Origin: Candidatus Njordarchaeum guaymasense | Lineage (GTDB): Archaea > Asgardarchaeota > Njordarchaeia > Njordarchaeales > Njordarchaeaceae | Direction: 5' to 3' | DNA: 64,000 bases | NCBI GenBank assembly: GCA_030587605.1 | Contig: JAUQYT010000111.1 | Span: forward strand, 1 to 64,000 | Shown: in pieces, positions 17,659 to 25,826 of the stretch | Layout of the letters: each line of letters opens with the position of its first letter | Position numbering within the stretch: the first letter of the stretch is position 1 | Notes under the pieces: model-generated | What the model saw: only the letters and a program-made list of their open reading frames with translations | Told to the model about the DNA's origin: nothing | The model's database searches: none | Translations under genes and position numbers: made by a program

Positions 17659-18264
17659 TTGAAAGTTATCATTGCCTACACTAGTTCTTTTGACCTAGCT
17701 TGGATCCCCATCATAATTGTTGGCGCAGTCTTGTTCGTTTACTTGCTGTCAAAGATGCTTGTTAAATTCGAAGATGAGAGCGGTACTGAGGATGTAGATG
17801 CCAGGCGATATGATGATGTCGAAGTCTTAACGGAGCCTGAGACCGAATCTGAAACCGATCAAGAGGAAGCAGCCGAACTGCATGAACATATTGTTCCTAA
17901 GCCTTATTCGAATTCATGTCCGTATTGTGGTGTCAATCTCACGCGTACGGATGCATCATTCTGCTGGAATTGCGGTGCAAGTCTAGGACAAGCCTCAGAG
18001 CCAGTTGTTGTAGGAGGCGGAAAAAAGAAGCCTGTGAGGACGATTGGGAAGTGTATGGTCTGCAACCTGAAAGTTGAGACGGATGACACAGCCTTATGGT
18101 GCCCCCACTGTGGGAACGTTGCGCACAAAACTCACATGCTTGAGTGGCTACACGTAAAAGACTACTGCCCGACATGCCGCAAGCACTTGGAGGAAAGTGA
18201 CCTAAAGGATCAACCTACGAAGCGCGCGCCTCGAAAACACATATCTCTGAAACGTCAACCTTAG
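17659..18264 (+). CDS. Membrane-anchored zinc-ribbon plus RING-like finger protein
   Basis: About 201 residues. One transmembrane helix (~10-33), an acidic linker, a zinc ribbon CPYCG...CWNCG (~87-105), and a C-terminal finger with ligand spacing C-x2-C-x12-C-x2-C-x4-H-x2-H-x10-C-x2-C (~132-172). The block CGNVAHKTHMLEWL...CPTCR lines up with classical RING-H2 fingers, whose Trp/Leu contact E2 enzymes; it also fits prokaryotic RING families and PHD spacing. TTG at 17659 is preferred to GTG 17620: AAAGGAG at 17644-17650 and the same layout in the paralogue at 27746. Predicted topology puts the zinc domains in the cytoplasm. Ubiquitin-ligase activity is inference only. Confidence 0.8.
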   Translation: MKVIIAYTSSFDLAWIPIIIVGAVLFVYLLSKMLVKFEDESGTEDVDARRYDDVEVLTEPETESETDQEEAAELHEHIVPKPYSNSCPYCGVNLTRTDASFCWNCGASLGQASEPVVVGGGKKKPVRTIGKCMVCNLKVETDDTALWCPHCGNVAHKTHMLEWLHVKDYCPTCRKHLEESDLKDQPTKRAPRKHISLKRQP

Positions 18265-18315
18265 CGTGTCGTCTTCTTGCCAACGTTCAGATTATTCACC
18301 TTTAGTCGGTCGACG

Positions 18316-19437
18316 CTAATGCTGGCCTCCGCCGGCGATCAGAATCGCCTTGGCAAAGTCAGTTGGGGTCGTGCCAGGCGATTCGATTCTGTTCTCTTCA
18401 TAGAATCTTGCAGTGACGTTTGTCAGAGTTTTTTCGTCAAGTTTAATGCCAACAAGTGTCCTCTCTAACTTGCGGATCTCTGTTGAGGGGATAAATGTGA
18501 AGTCTCCGCTGATCAATATGTCGTTAACCTTGCCTTCAACGAACTCTGCAGTGACCCTTATGAGTCCACCAGGAGACTTGTAGACACCCTGCCCGATAAT
18601 GGAACGTCCACTGACCTTCACTATCCTTGCTTGAGACAGAGTTGGGTGCCTATCACTATTCTCATAAGTCCATTTCTCTGAAAGATACTTTTCTCTCATC
18701 AGCTTATCTAGCAGTCTCCTTTCTTCTTGAGTGAGAGGTTCGCTAATGAATTTGACTCCAATTGTTTCCTCAAAGTTTTTCACGAGCAGTTCCTTGACTT
18801 TCTGGTGTTCTGGGATCCATCCTAGCTCGCGCTTTAAAGTTGTGACTCTCTCTCTGAGAGACTTGGTTAGCTTGTCTCTGAACTTCTCGTCTGGAGCCCT
18901 CAGTATCTTAGTCATCTCGTCGTAGTTGAAGTCGAGGATAATGTTGCCAGTCAGAATGGCGATGCCGTCAACCTCGCCTGCGCCATTGCCTGATATCTTT
19001 CTACCTTCCACTTCAATGTCATTCACAGGCTTGTAGACTGCAGGGACTCCGAGCTCTCTGCAAGTCTTGGTAGGTGCATCCAACATTTTCCGGAAGATAG
19101 CTTCAATGTCAACAGGTATTACCTTTCCGCCTCTCCGACCTATGATCTGATAAAAGACTTGATTTGAATCTAGGTAAACTGCTCCCCCGCCGAGAATTCT
19201 TCTAACGACAGGCGTCTTCTTCCTCTCGCAGTAGTCGACATCTACTTCTTTTTCAACTTCCTGAAAGTAGCCCACACACACAAGAGGGGATCTCGGCCAG
19301 CATATGATCAGTGTATCGGGAACGGCTCCTTTGCTCCTAGCTATCGCCGTGGCTTCATAAACAGCCTGCGTAGCCACAGGTTCAATACCACCTAGCTCAA
19401 CAAGTCTCCAAGTTTGATCAACCATCGCAACCACCAA
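18316..19437 (-). CDS. lplA: Lipoate-protein ligase A with fused C-terminal domain
   Basis: Attaches lipoate to lipoyl domains via lipoyl-AMP. Catalytic biotin/lipoate ligase fold: RRILGGGAVYLD (~78-89), then NDIEVEGRKISGNGAGE (~138-154) with the conserved GRKISG lysine. Residues ~265-373 resemble the accessory C-terminal domain (LplB-like: SGRSIIGQGVYKSPGGLIRV...DFTFIPSTEIRKLE), here fused as in bacterial LplA; many archaea encode the two parts separately. Start ATG 19437 or ATG 19425. No lipoyl-domain protein or GcvH is in the window. Confidence 0.87.
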   Translation of the reverse strand: MVVAMVDQTWRLVELGGIEPVATQAVYEATAIARSKGAVPDTLIICWPRSPLVCVGYFQEVEKEVDVDYCERKKTPVVRRILGGGAVYLDSNQVFYQIIGRRGGKVIPVDIEAIFRKMLDAPTKTCRELGVPAVYKPVNDIEVEGRKISGNGAGEVDGIAILTGNIILDFNYDEMTKILRAPDEKFRDKLTKSLRERVTTLKRELGWIPEHQKVKELLVKNFEETIGVKFISEPLTQEERRLLDKLMREKYLSEKWTYENSDRHPTLSQARIVKVSGRSIIGQGVYKSPGGLIRVTAEFVEGKVNDILISGDFTFIPSTEIRKLERTLVGIKLDEKTLTNVTARFYEENRIESPGTTPTDFAKAILIAGGGQH

Positions 19438-19659
19438 CTTCCGATCTTGATGTAGGAGCTATTGGTAGAGAATACCTTCACATTCGGTATTTATCCCTTT
19501 CGAGCGAGTAAGAAAAAGACAAGCTAAGATGAAGAAAAAAGTTCTCGGGTAGGTAGTCAAACGAGTGATGTGAACAACATCTTTTAAGGAACATAAATCC
19601 AGTTATTCTATACACAAACACTGAATTCATTAGACAGCAACTTTGACATAGGAAGTTGC

Positions 19660-20034
19660 GTGGAACAATCAGTGTTTGTTAACTCTAGCAAGAGCGTGTG
19701 CAACACTAGGAAACTAGTGATATCATATATTGGAGGCCAATCTATACCAATGACTAACGAGATATTCATAGTAAAGCCCTGTTCAACAAGAGCAGCTTTT
19801 GAGGGCGTCCTAAAGCGTCAGGCCAAGCTAAACCTCACAGACTATTCAAAAAGACTTCGAGACAAGGGTTATGAGTTGATAGCTATAACAGACTACGTTA
19901 TAGTGGCTAAGAGAGACTACGAGTTCACCATTTTCCCCTCAGGGAAAGTCCTTGTCAAGGATATAGACGACCCTGACTTGGCAAAAAAGTTACTTCAGAG
20001 ACTCTACGGAGACCTCAACTTGTATGAACGCTAA
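19660..20034 (+). CDS. Small unknown protein coupled to ThiI-like gene
   Basis: 124 residues from a GTG start (AGGAAG just upstream), or 94 from ATG 19750 (MTNEIF...), which begins the better-looking globular part. Its 3' end overlaps the ThiI-like start by 11 bases, implying co-translation. The segment YEFTIFPSGKVLVKDIDDPDLAKKLL recalls half of a TBP fold (strand 'F-x-SGK' then an acidic turn and helix), a weak visual similarity only. No known catalytic motif. A TATA-like TCTTTTAAGG at 19580-19589 could drive both genes. Confidence 0.65.
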   Translation: MEQSVFVNSSKSVCNTRKLVISYIGGQSIPMTNEIFIVKPCSTRAAFEGVLKRQAKLNLTDYSKRLRDKGYELIAITDYVIVAKRDYEFTIFPSGKVLVKDIDDPDLAKKLLQRLYGDLNLYER

Positions 20035-20662
20035 AGTTCTGTGTCTGGTTTCTGGTGGCATCGACTCAGCTGTTGCCTGCTACATGATGATCAAGAGAGG
20101 ATTCGAGGTAGCAATACTTCATCTCAGTAATTGGCCTTACTCAGACAAGAAAAATATTACGAAGGTTGAAACTCTAGCAAAGTTGCTAAAGGAATACTAT
20201 GGGAAACCATTGAAACTCTACGTAGCGAGTCACGGCGGCAACCAGACTGAAATAATGAGAAATTGTGATAGGCACCTCACCTGCGTACTCTGTCGAAGAT
20301 TCATGTATAGGACAGCCGAGCAGATTGCGGCGAAGGAAGAGTGCCAGGCCATAGTAACTGGGGAGGCTATTGGCCAGGTTGCTAGTCAAACTCTCAAGAA
20401 TTTACGAGCGATCAGTTCAGCAGTGGAGGTACCAATTCTTCGCCCATTGATAGGCTTAGATAAAGAGGAGATAATGAACATAGCAAGAAAGATAGGAACC
20501 TATGATATCTCAACCTCACCAGGGCTGTGCTGCACCGCAGTCCCGAATAAACCCTCAACAGCAGCAAAACCTGAGAGAGTAGCCAAGGAAGAAGAGAAAC
20601 TCGATGTTGATGGAATGATCAAGAGGACTCTCGAAACAGTCGAGCTAAGGCTTATCTCATAG
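20024..20662 (+). CDS. ThiI-like PP-loop sulfurtransferase domain protein
   Basis: 212-residue ATP-pyrophosphatase-fold enzyme. PP-loop SGGIDSAVA (~9-17), HLTCVLCRRFMYRTAE (~84-99) with a CxxC, GEAIGQVASQTLKNL (~112-126) and a late SPGLCCTA (~164-171) cysteine pair match the C-terminal catalytic part of ThiI/tRNA 4-thiouridine synthetase. The THUMP and NFLD N-terminal domains and the rhodanese domain are absent, so it is a stand-alone catalytic unit. Role in tRNA thiolation or thiazole sulfur transfer is inferred. The MoaD/SAMP-like gene 115 bases downstream could supply or accept sulfur. Confidence 0.78.
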   Translation: MNAKVLCLVSGGIDSAVACYMMIKRGFEVAILHLSNWPYSDKKNITKVETLAKLLKEYYGKPLKLYVASHGGNQTEIMRNCDRHLTCVLCRRFMYRTAEQIAAKEECQAIVTGEAIGQVASQTLKNLRAISSAVEVPILRPLIGLDKEEIMNIARKIGTYDISTSPGLCCTAVPNKPSTAAKPERVAKEEEKLDVDGMIKRTLETVELRLIS

Positions 20663-20776
20663 TTAAGCATGAATATTGTATCATAGTGGAATTGGGGTTA
20701 CGGAAAGTCATAGCACTTATCTCGGTAGAACATGCAACATGCCATCAGCGAATAGCAGTCAAAGAGGGATGGAACA

Positions 20777-21031
20777 TTGAAAGTGACGGTGAGGTTCCTC
20801 GGACCAGTTAAGGAAATCATCGGCGAACAAGAGAGAGAATTCGATATCAAGAAAGGGACTGTAAGAGAGCTTCTAGACAACATCATGAAGCTCTATCCCA
20901 AAGCGAAGGAGAAGTTGAAGCCGGCAGGAGTATTCATCGAAGGAAGAATAGTGAAGAAAAGTGAACTCCAAGTGCCACTGCTCAAGGAAGGCGACGAGGT
21001 ATCCCTAGTTATCCCTGTGGCTGGAGGCTGA
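20777..21031 (+). CDS. MoaD/ThiS/SAMP-like beta-grasp sulfur carrier
   Basis: 84 residues with the ubiquitin-like MoaD pattern: strand MKVTVRFLGPVKEIIG, hydrophilic strand, helix TVRELLDNIMKLYPKAKEKL, GVFIEGRIV strand, LLKEGDEVSLVIPVAGG and a terminal Gly-Gly needed for adenylation and thiocarboxylation or conjugation. In archaea such proteins serve molybdopterin/tungstopterin synthesis and protein modification (SAMPs). TTG start 20777. The pterin enzyme AOR is encoded at 45634-47514. No E1-like MoeB is visible in the window. Confidence 0.88.
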   Translation: MKVTVRFLGPVKEIIGEQEREFDIKKGTVRELLDNIMKLYPKAKEKLKPAGVFIEGRIVKKSELQVPLLKEGDEVSLVIPVAGG

Positions 21032-21041
21032 GTAAAGATCC

Positions 21042-22757
21042 TTGCACAGTAACTTCGCTCCACAAGTAAAAGTGAACAGAATCTTCAAGGTTGGTTTCAT
21101 CCTAGTCATAATGCTTCTGCCCTGCCACTACATCACGAGCGCGCATGTGCCTTTTGATCCTTTTACCAAGGGAATAGACTCGCAGAACTCCTCATCAGAT
21201 GTGTCATCCGATGGAAAACTAAACCAACACTCAGTGGACAGAGAAGAATCCCCAGCTGGAGAGGCGCGCAGAGTTATCGTAATACTTGCACGACTTGAAG
21301 ACAAAATCAACTCGACATCAGTCGCGGAAATGAATTCAATAGTATTTGGAAAAATGATGTCATACTTCGAAGAGGTTTCAAACGGCAAGATGAGCGTAAC
21401 AGGGAACATCACTGACTGGATAGACATAAACAACAATACGGTAGACTACGGAAAGGACACAGGTAGTGGATCCACGGGTATCGACGACACAGACGGAGAT
21501 GGGATTCCAGATAGCTGGAAACTGATACGGGATGCCATGAACTTAACCGACGGATCTATCAACTTCACCAAATATGACGACATAATTGTCGTGCATTCAG
21601 GAGGAGATCAGGCGAAGACACACTACTCAGACGACATATGGTCAGCCTCCTACACTGGTCTCGAGATAGCGACAAACGATGGAATCACTGTAGACAGGGC
21701 GATTTTGATCGCCGAAACTGATCCCATGGGAATTTTCGCTCACGAATTCGGACACCAGTTAGGTCTCCCAGATCTATACAACACAAGTGGAGGTTCAGAA
21801 TACGTCGGTCCATGGGACTTGATGGCACTTGGAGCTTGGCTTCCAGGTAACCAAGGTACCTCTCCCTCACATCCAACATCGTGGAGTAAGAGTAAGCTCG
21901 GATGGATCTCACAAAACTCAACTATGATTGGTCGCAGTATGGAAAAAATAATCGACCCACTCGAGATTCAAGGAAGCAACCTTACAGCTCTAAGAGTTCC
22001 AATCACTACTGAAACCTACTATCTGGTTGAAGTTAGGAACAAAACTAGATACGATTCTTACCTGCCTTCAAATGGTGTTCTGATCCTCTACATTAATGAA
22101 AGCCGCTCATCAGGCAACGGAATAGTCACAGTCAAGTACTCTCAATCTCTGTATCAGGCTACATACACTGTTGAGGCTGGCATAAACACGTTTATTGACA
22201 ATGAGAGAAACATTAACTTGACTGTGGTGGCACAGTACTCGTTTTCCTACAAGGTTTCAGTTAGCCTGATTCGCGCTGACAATACCCCGCCGAGTATCAA
22301 CGTAACGCAGCCTGTTCCTTTGGGATGGTCGACCTCTCGCTCTGCAGGAGTTAGCGCCATTGTAACTGATACTGGACTCAATTCAAGTAGCGTAAAGAAC
22401 GCATCTATCATATACTCATCCGACGGAAGGAGAACCTGGCATCGAATTCAGATGATCCCTGGCAATAGCGACACCTACTCAGGTGTGATACCTCCGCAGA
22501 ACTCCTCGGCAGTCGAGTACTATGTTGAGGCATACGACTATGCGGGGAATGTCGCCGTCGCCAAGAATCACAACCAAAACTTCATGTATGGCAGCGTCGT
22601 CCAGACTGTCGTGATAGTGGCTTTCGTGATCACCTCAGTGCTGCTAACCGCCATCGCTATTTTCACTATCGTGCGTTTGCGAACGACGAGAGAGGCTCGC
22701 CAGAAAGAGAAGAAGACAGCCTTGGAGCAGACTCCCTTGGTCGGTCTAAGGGATTAG
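21042..22757 (+). CDS. Secreted, membrane-anchored M6-type zinc metalloprotease
   Basis: 571 residues. Hydrophobic signal/anchor FKVGFILVIMLLPCHYI (~14-30), catalytic domain with HEFGHQLGLPDLY (~230-242) followed by GPWDLMALGAW, the Met-turn arrangement of immune-inhibitor-A (M6) proteases. An Asp-rich calcium-like loop DDTDGDGIPDSW occurs at ~147-158. A C-terminal Ig-like domain (~430-515) precedes a transmembrane helix (~522-545) and a basic cytoplasmic tail. Start TTG 21042, or GTG 21072. It sits 11 bases after the SAMP-like gene; a functional link is not evident. Confidence 0.8.
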   Translation: MHSNFAPQVKVNRIFKVGFILVIMLLPCHYITSAHVPFDPFTKGIDSQNSSSDVSSDGKLNQHSVDREESPAGEARRVIVILARLEDKINSTSVAEMNSIVFGKMMSYFEEVSNGKMSVTGNITDWIDINNNTVDYGKDTGSGSTGIDDTDGDGIPDSWKLIRDAMNLTDGSINFTKYDDIIVVHSGGDQAKTHYSDDIWSASYTGLEIATNDGITVDRAILIAETDPMGIFAHEFGHQLGLPDLYNTSGGSEYVGPWDLMALGAWLPGNQGTSPSHPTSWSKSKLGWISQNSTMIGRSMEKIIDPLEIQGSNLTALRVPITTETYYLVEVRNKTRYDSYLPSNGVLILYINESRSSGNGIVTVKYSQSLYQATYTVEAGINTFIDNERNINLTVVAQYSFSYKVSVSLIRADNTPPSINVTQPVPLGWSTSRSAGVSAIVTDTGLNSSSVKNASIIYSSDGRRTWHRIQMIPGNSDTYSGVIPPQNSSAVEYYVEAYDYAGNVAVAKNHNQNFMYGSVVQTVVIVAFVITSVLLTAIAIFTIVRLRTTREARQKEKKTALEQTPLVGLRD

Positions 22758-22856
22758 TTTTAAGTAGAACTAAATTCAAATTCTTACTTACTGGGACAAT
22801 TCAGACAATATTGACCTGCCAATGACGGTCTTCCGCAGGGGGTGTGATGAAACCTT

Positions 22857-23231
22857 ATGATTGAGATTCTCTACAGTCCGATCCGCCAGATCTGCATAAT
22901 GGAGGTTGTTAAATTCGAAACAAAAGAGGAACTGGCGAACATAGCGGCAGTCCTCTTCCGGATTGGACAACCCAGCATATTGAATTGGGTCGATGGAATA
23001 GTCTTTACAGGAGTGCCCTTGACTCCCACGTCGGCACCCATGTTCAAGGAGCTTATCCAAGGCCGTAGCTACTGGCTAAGCATAAGCTACGCGCCGATGC
23101 CTCAATACTCAGACAAGGTGAGCGTTGGAACAATAGACGTACCAGTCATTGACATGTCAAGAAGCACGGTAGCTCGACAGGTCGTAAGCTGGCTTAAGAA
23201 ATGGAAAGGGGAACAAAAAGAAGAGAAATAG
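22857..23231 (+). CDS. Hypothetical protein
   Basis: 124 residues, unknown family. Likely alpha/beta, no membrane segment, with a hydrophobic central stretch (WVDGIVFTGVPLTPTSAP) and a charged C-terminal helix ending in Lys/Glu. ATG 22857; an internal ATG 14 codons in is possible. Flanked by the protease gene and a convergent wHTH regulator; the gap to the regulator is T-rich. Codon use looks ordinary, which supports it as a real gene. Confidence 0.6.
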   Translation: MIEILYSPIRQICIMEVVKFETKEELANIAAVLFRIGQPSILNWVDGIVFTGVPLTPTSAPMFKELIQGRSYWLSISYAPMPQYSDKVSVGTIDVPVIDMSRSTVARQVVSWLKKWKGEQKEEK

Positions 23232-23289
23232 TTCAGTGAAGTCTTTCAAATTAGGCGACGACGGCAACACTTTCTTTCTTGTTTTGCTT

Positions 23290-23766
23290 CTATTGTTTCT
23301 CCTCTGGAACCAGGAAAATGGCGTCTGCCCCTCTCCGCCCTTCTCTTCCCACGCGTTTCTTCACTAGCAGACGTAACCTTACTAGGCTGTTCAAAGTTGC
23401 GCTCGCTTGCGGTCTGCTAATCCCGATTTTACCACTGACTTGCGCTGCTGTTCCCCTACCACCGAGCTTGAATATTGTCATCAATGGTTTACGTAAGTGA
23501 TCGGGCAAATCCAATAGGGTTGAAACATCAACGCCCTTTGGGAGATACTCGCCCATTTCTCGTTCTTCAACACCTACCATAGCCCTAGCTCCCCGTTGTG
23601 CTTGCTCTTGGAGACGATCTAATATCTCTGTAGAGACGTGCAACAGTTTCTCCAAAAGAGAGGCAATCTTTTCCAGTCGCGCCACTATGGCGCTGTTCGC
23701 CTCGTCGGTAGAAGAAGTAGGAGGTGTTGGCGGAACCGATGATGAGGATTTAGATGGGCCTCCCAC
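23290..23766 (-). CDS. Winged-helix transcriptional regulator (MarR/TrmB-like)
   Basis: About 158 residues. An N-terminal Ser/Pro-rich stretch, a helix likely to form a coiled coil (IVARLEKIASLLEKLLHVSTEILDRLQEQ split as two heptad runs), and a C-terminal winged helix GRGTAAQVSGKIGISRPQASATLNSLVRLRLL. The open frame extends to 23856, but GTG 23766 has GGAGGG upstream at 23777-23782, and an A/T-rich box A candidate lies at 23825-23845 inside the extension, so I chose the shorter form. Divergent from the ParA-like ATPase gene at 23905, which it may control. Confidence 0.7.
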   Translation of the reverse strand: MGGPSKSSSSVPPTPPTSSTDEANSAIVARLEKIASLLEKLLHVSTEILDRLQEQAQRGARAMVGVEEREMGEYLPKGVDVSTLLDLPDHLRKPLMTIFKLGGRGTAAQVSGKIGISRPQASATLNSLVRLRLLVKKRVGREGRRGADAIFLVPEEKQ

Positions 23767-23904
23767 TAGGATATTTCCCTCCAAAGCGTTAAGGGCGGAA
23801 CGCACACATACCTTAATAATCTTTAACGTATATAATAAGTTAATTGTGTCCAACACGCAAACAGGTTTACTCGGAAGAGGGGCTTAGCCGAGGCGCAACT
23901 CGCC

Positions 23905-24714
23905 ATGAGTAGCAAGAAGAATGTGCGTGAAAAGGGACGAAAACTGGCTGTATCAGTTCACAGCTACAAGGGTGGAACAGGGAAGACCTCCGTCGCGGCA
24001 AATCTATCCATATACCTCGGACAAATCGGAAAAAGGATTCTTCTGGTTGACATGGATTTCAGAGCCCCAAGCATCCAAGCCTTATTCGGAATCGGCGACG
24101 ATGATGTGAAGGCATACATTAACGATTACCTATTCGGCAAAACCGAAGTAAATGAGGTGGCCATCCACCCTAAGACGATAGACTTGCCCATAGATGTTAT
24201 CTTAGCTGACTCCGATCCTCAATCCATAGATCTCATCACGTTGAAGTTCCTGACAGAACAATGGCAAATGAGCGCCCTGGCGAAGGTCAGTAAGCTAAAA
24301 GGCGTCGCGCTAGATGAACTGAAATACGACTATGTTGTCTTCGACACGAGCCCAGGAGTCGCTCACTCCTCAGTCAATGCAATGGTGTCAAGCGACAAAC
24401 TACTATTACTGACAAGGATGGACGGACCCGACCTCATCGGCACAGAGAAATTGATCAAAGGCTTCTACCGTCAACTCCAGCCACTTGACCCCCATATTGT
24501 TGTAAACTTCGCTTACCCAAGCGCAATATCAAAGGAAGAAGACAAGGAGAAAATGAAAAGAAACCTTGAGAAGAGATTAAAGTATCCAGTAGCAACCATA
24601 ATTCCATGCTTATGCGATGTGATGCTAACCAAACTCGACTCCCTATTCATACTCAAAAACCCAGAGCACATCTACACCCAATGCATCAAGGAAATCTCGA
24701 AAGTACTGCTCTGA
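23905..24714 (+). CDS. ParA/MinD-family ATPase
   Basis: 269 residues. Deviant Walker A YKGGTGKTSVAANLS (~22-36) with the signature lysine, Walker A' LLVDMDFRAPS (~51-61), Walker B YDYVVFDTSPGV (~144-155). Such ATPases position DNA, membrane or surface assemblies. No amphipathic MinD-type C-terminal helix is obvious. There is no adjacent ParB. ATG start. Followed by a hairpin/T6 terminator at 24793-24813. Confidence 0.85.
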   Translation: MSSKKNVREKGRKLAVSVHSYKGGTGKTSVAANLSIYLGQIGKRILLVDMDFRAPSIQALFGIGDDDVKAYINDYLFGKTEVNEVAIHPKTIDLPIDVILADSDPQSIDLITLKFLTEQWQMSALAKVSKLKGVALDELKYDYVVFDTSPGVAHSSVNAMVSSDKLLLLTRMDGPDLIGTEKLIKGFYRQLQPLDPHIVVNFAYPSAISKEEDKEKMKRNLEKRLKYPVATIIPCLCDVMLTKLDSLFILKNPEHIYTQCIKEISKVLL

Positions 24715-24792
24715 AAGAACGACAACTGCCCAGAACGAGGAACTTTTCGGAGATCTTACCGCAACCTGTTTCGAGGTTGTTTGAGTCTATCT

Positions 24793-24813
24793 GAGGTTCC
24801 AGACCTCTTTTTT
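24793..24813 (+). terminator. Hairpin plus T6 terminator after ParA-like gene
   Basis: Perfect 5-bp stem GAGGT/ACCTC (24793-24797 and 24803-24807) with loop TCCAG, directly followed by six T residues. A second 6-bp hairpin CAACCT/AGGTTG lies just upstream at about 24762-24779. Good visual terminator for the 23905 gene. Confidence 0.65.
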
Positions 24814-24848
24814 AGTCTTATTAAGAATGCAGTTTTGAAAGACTGTAC

Positions 24849-24950
24849 AAGGGGGTCCATAAGTGCCTGTCTCCCATTTGTTCGTCTACGTTTCTTCTCC
24901 TTCTCGGCGCAACATTTTTTTTCGAGAAGGGGATTGTGGTGGACCCCCTT
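24849..24950 (+). ncRNA. Nested inverted-repeat structure upstream of radB
   Basis: An 11-bp perfect outer arm pair (AAGGGGGTCCA at 24849-24859, TGGACCCCCTT at 24940-24950) encloses an 8-bp perfect inner stem (CCTTCTCG 24899-24906, CGAGAAGG 24923-24930) with a T8-containing loop. No protein is encoded here. It could be a small RNA, a radB leader element or a processed structure. Strand unknown; plus is given because radB follows on plus. Confidence 0.4.
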
Positions 24951-25006
24951 ACCTAAATCTTCTTGTCCCCATGTGCGCCACGGAGTAGGAGTGTGCATTG
25001 GAATAA

Positions 25007-25726
25007 TTGAAAATCCCCTCAAATAGCCCAATAGATGTTCTACTTGACGGCGGAGTTAAGACAGGACTAGTAACTCATGTCTACGGTTCCGCTGGATGCG
25101 GAAAGACTACGCTAGCACTACAAATATCGATTAGCGCAGCGCAGCGCGGATACGACGTGATATACTACGACACGGAAGAAGCATTTCCAGCCACTCGACT
25201 CCGCCAGATGCTAGCGGACGGTGAAGACGCGCGCATCATGCAGAGGATCATCGTCTCCCAGCCCATTTCTTTCGATGAGCAACATGATTGCTTCCTGAGA
25301 CTAGGGGCTAAAGGAGGTAGACCGTGGGGACTTCGGGGCCTCAAGGTTGCTGTCGTGGACACGATAACAAGACACTATCGTACCGAATACACGAGAAAGC
25401 CTCGCGTTAAGGTGTTCCGGAACCTAGCCGAGCAACAACTCCCAGCGCTCCTCAAGGCTGCGAGGAAATTCGACATCGCCGTACTGCTACTGAATCAAGT
25501 ATCATCAGACATATCTGGTGCGCGACTTCTCAAACCAGTTGGTGGGGACGCGATCTGCAGAGCAGCGAAATACGAAGTGAAGCTGGAAAAGGAAGAGAAC
25601 TCCATCGGATACGCGACATTAACAAAGAGCCCAACACCCATGCAAATCGGAAAGAAGACCGACTATGCCATCACAGGAGCCGGGATAAGTCAACCTGCGC
25701 CGCAGGCACAAACCGACTCAGGCTGA
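25007..25726 (+). CDS. radB: RadB-like RecA-family recombination protein
   Basis: 239-residue single-domain RecA/RadA paralogue. Walker A YGSAGCGKTTLALQ (~26-39), IYYDTEE (~53-59), Walker B LKVAVVDTIT (~111-120), loop region LLLNQVSSD (~162-170), and C-terminal YATLTKSPTPM (~203-213). No N-terminal HhH domain, which matches RadB rather than RadA. It assists or modulates homologous recombination in archaea. TTG start; no clear Shine-Dalgarno site, consistent with a short or unusual leader after the nested inverted repeats at 24849-24950. Confidence 0.78.
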   Translation: MKIPSNSPIDVLLDGGVKTGLVTHVYGSAGCGKTTLALQISISAAQRGYDVIYYDTEEAFPATRLRQMLADGEDARIMQRIIVSQPISFDEQHDCFLRLGAKGGRPWGLRGLKVAVVDTITRHYRTEYTRKPRVKVFRNLAEQQLPALLKAARKFDIAVLLLNQVSSDISGARLLKPVGGDAICRAAKYEVKLEKEENSIGYATLTKSPTPMQIGKKTDYAITGAGISQPAPQAQTDSG

Positions 25727-25826
25727 ACTTTCTTGGTCTTATAAGGAACTGGCTGTTGAACTAGTCGTGTTGATCAAAACTGCTGTAACCTACTGAGGTC
25801 TCTTCATCTTCGTTATTAGCTAGCGT

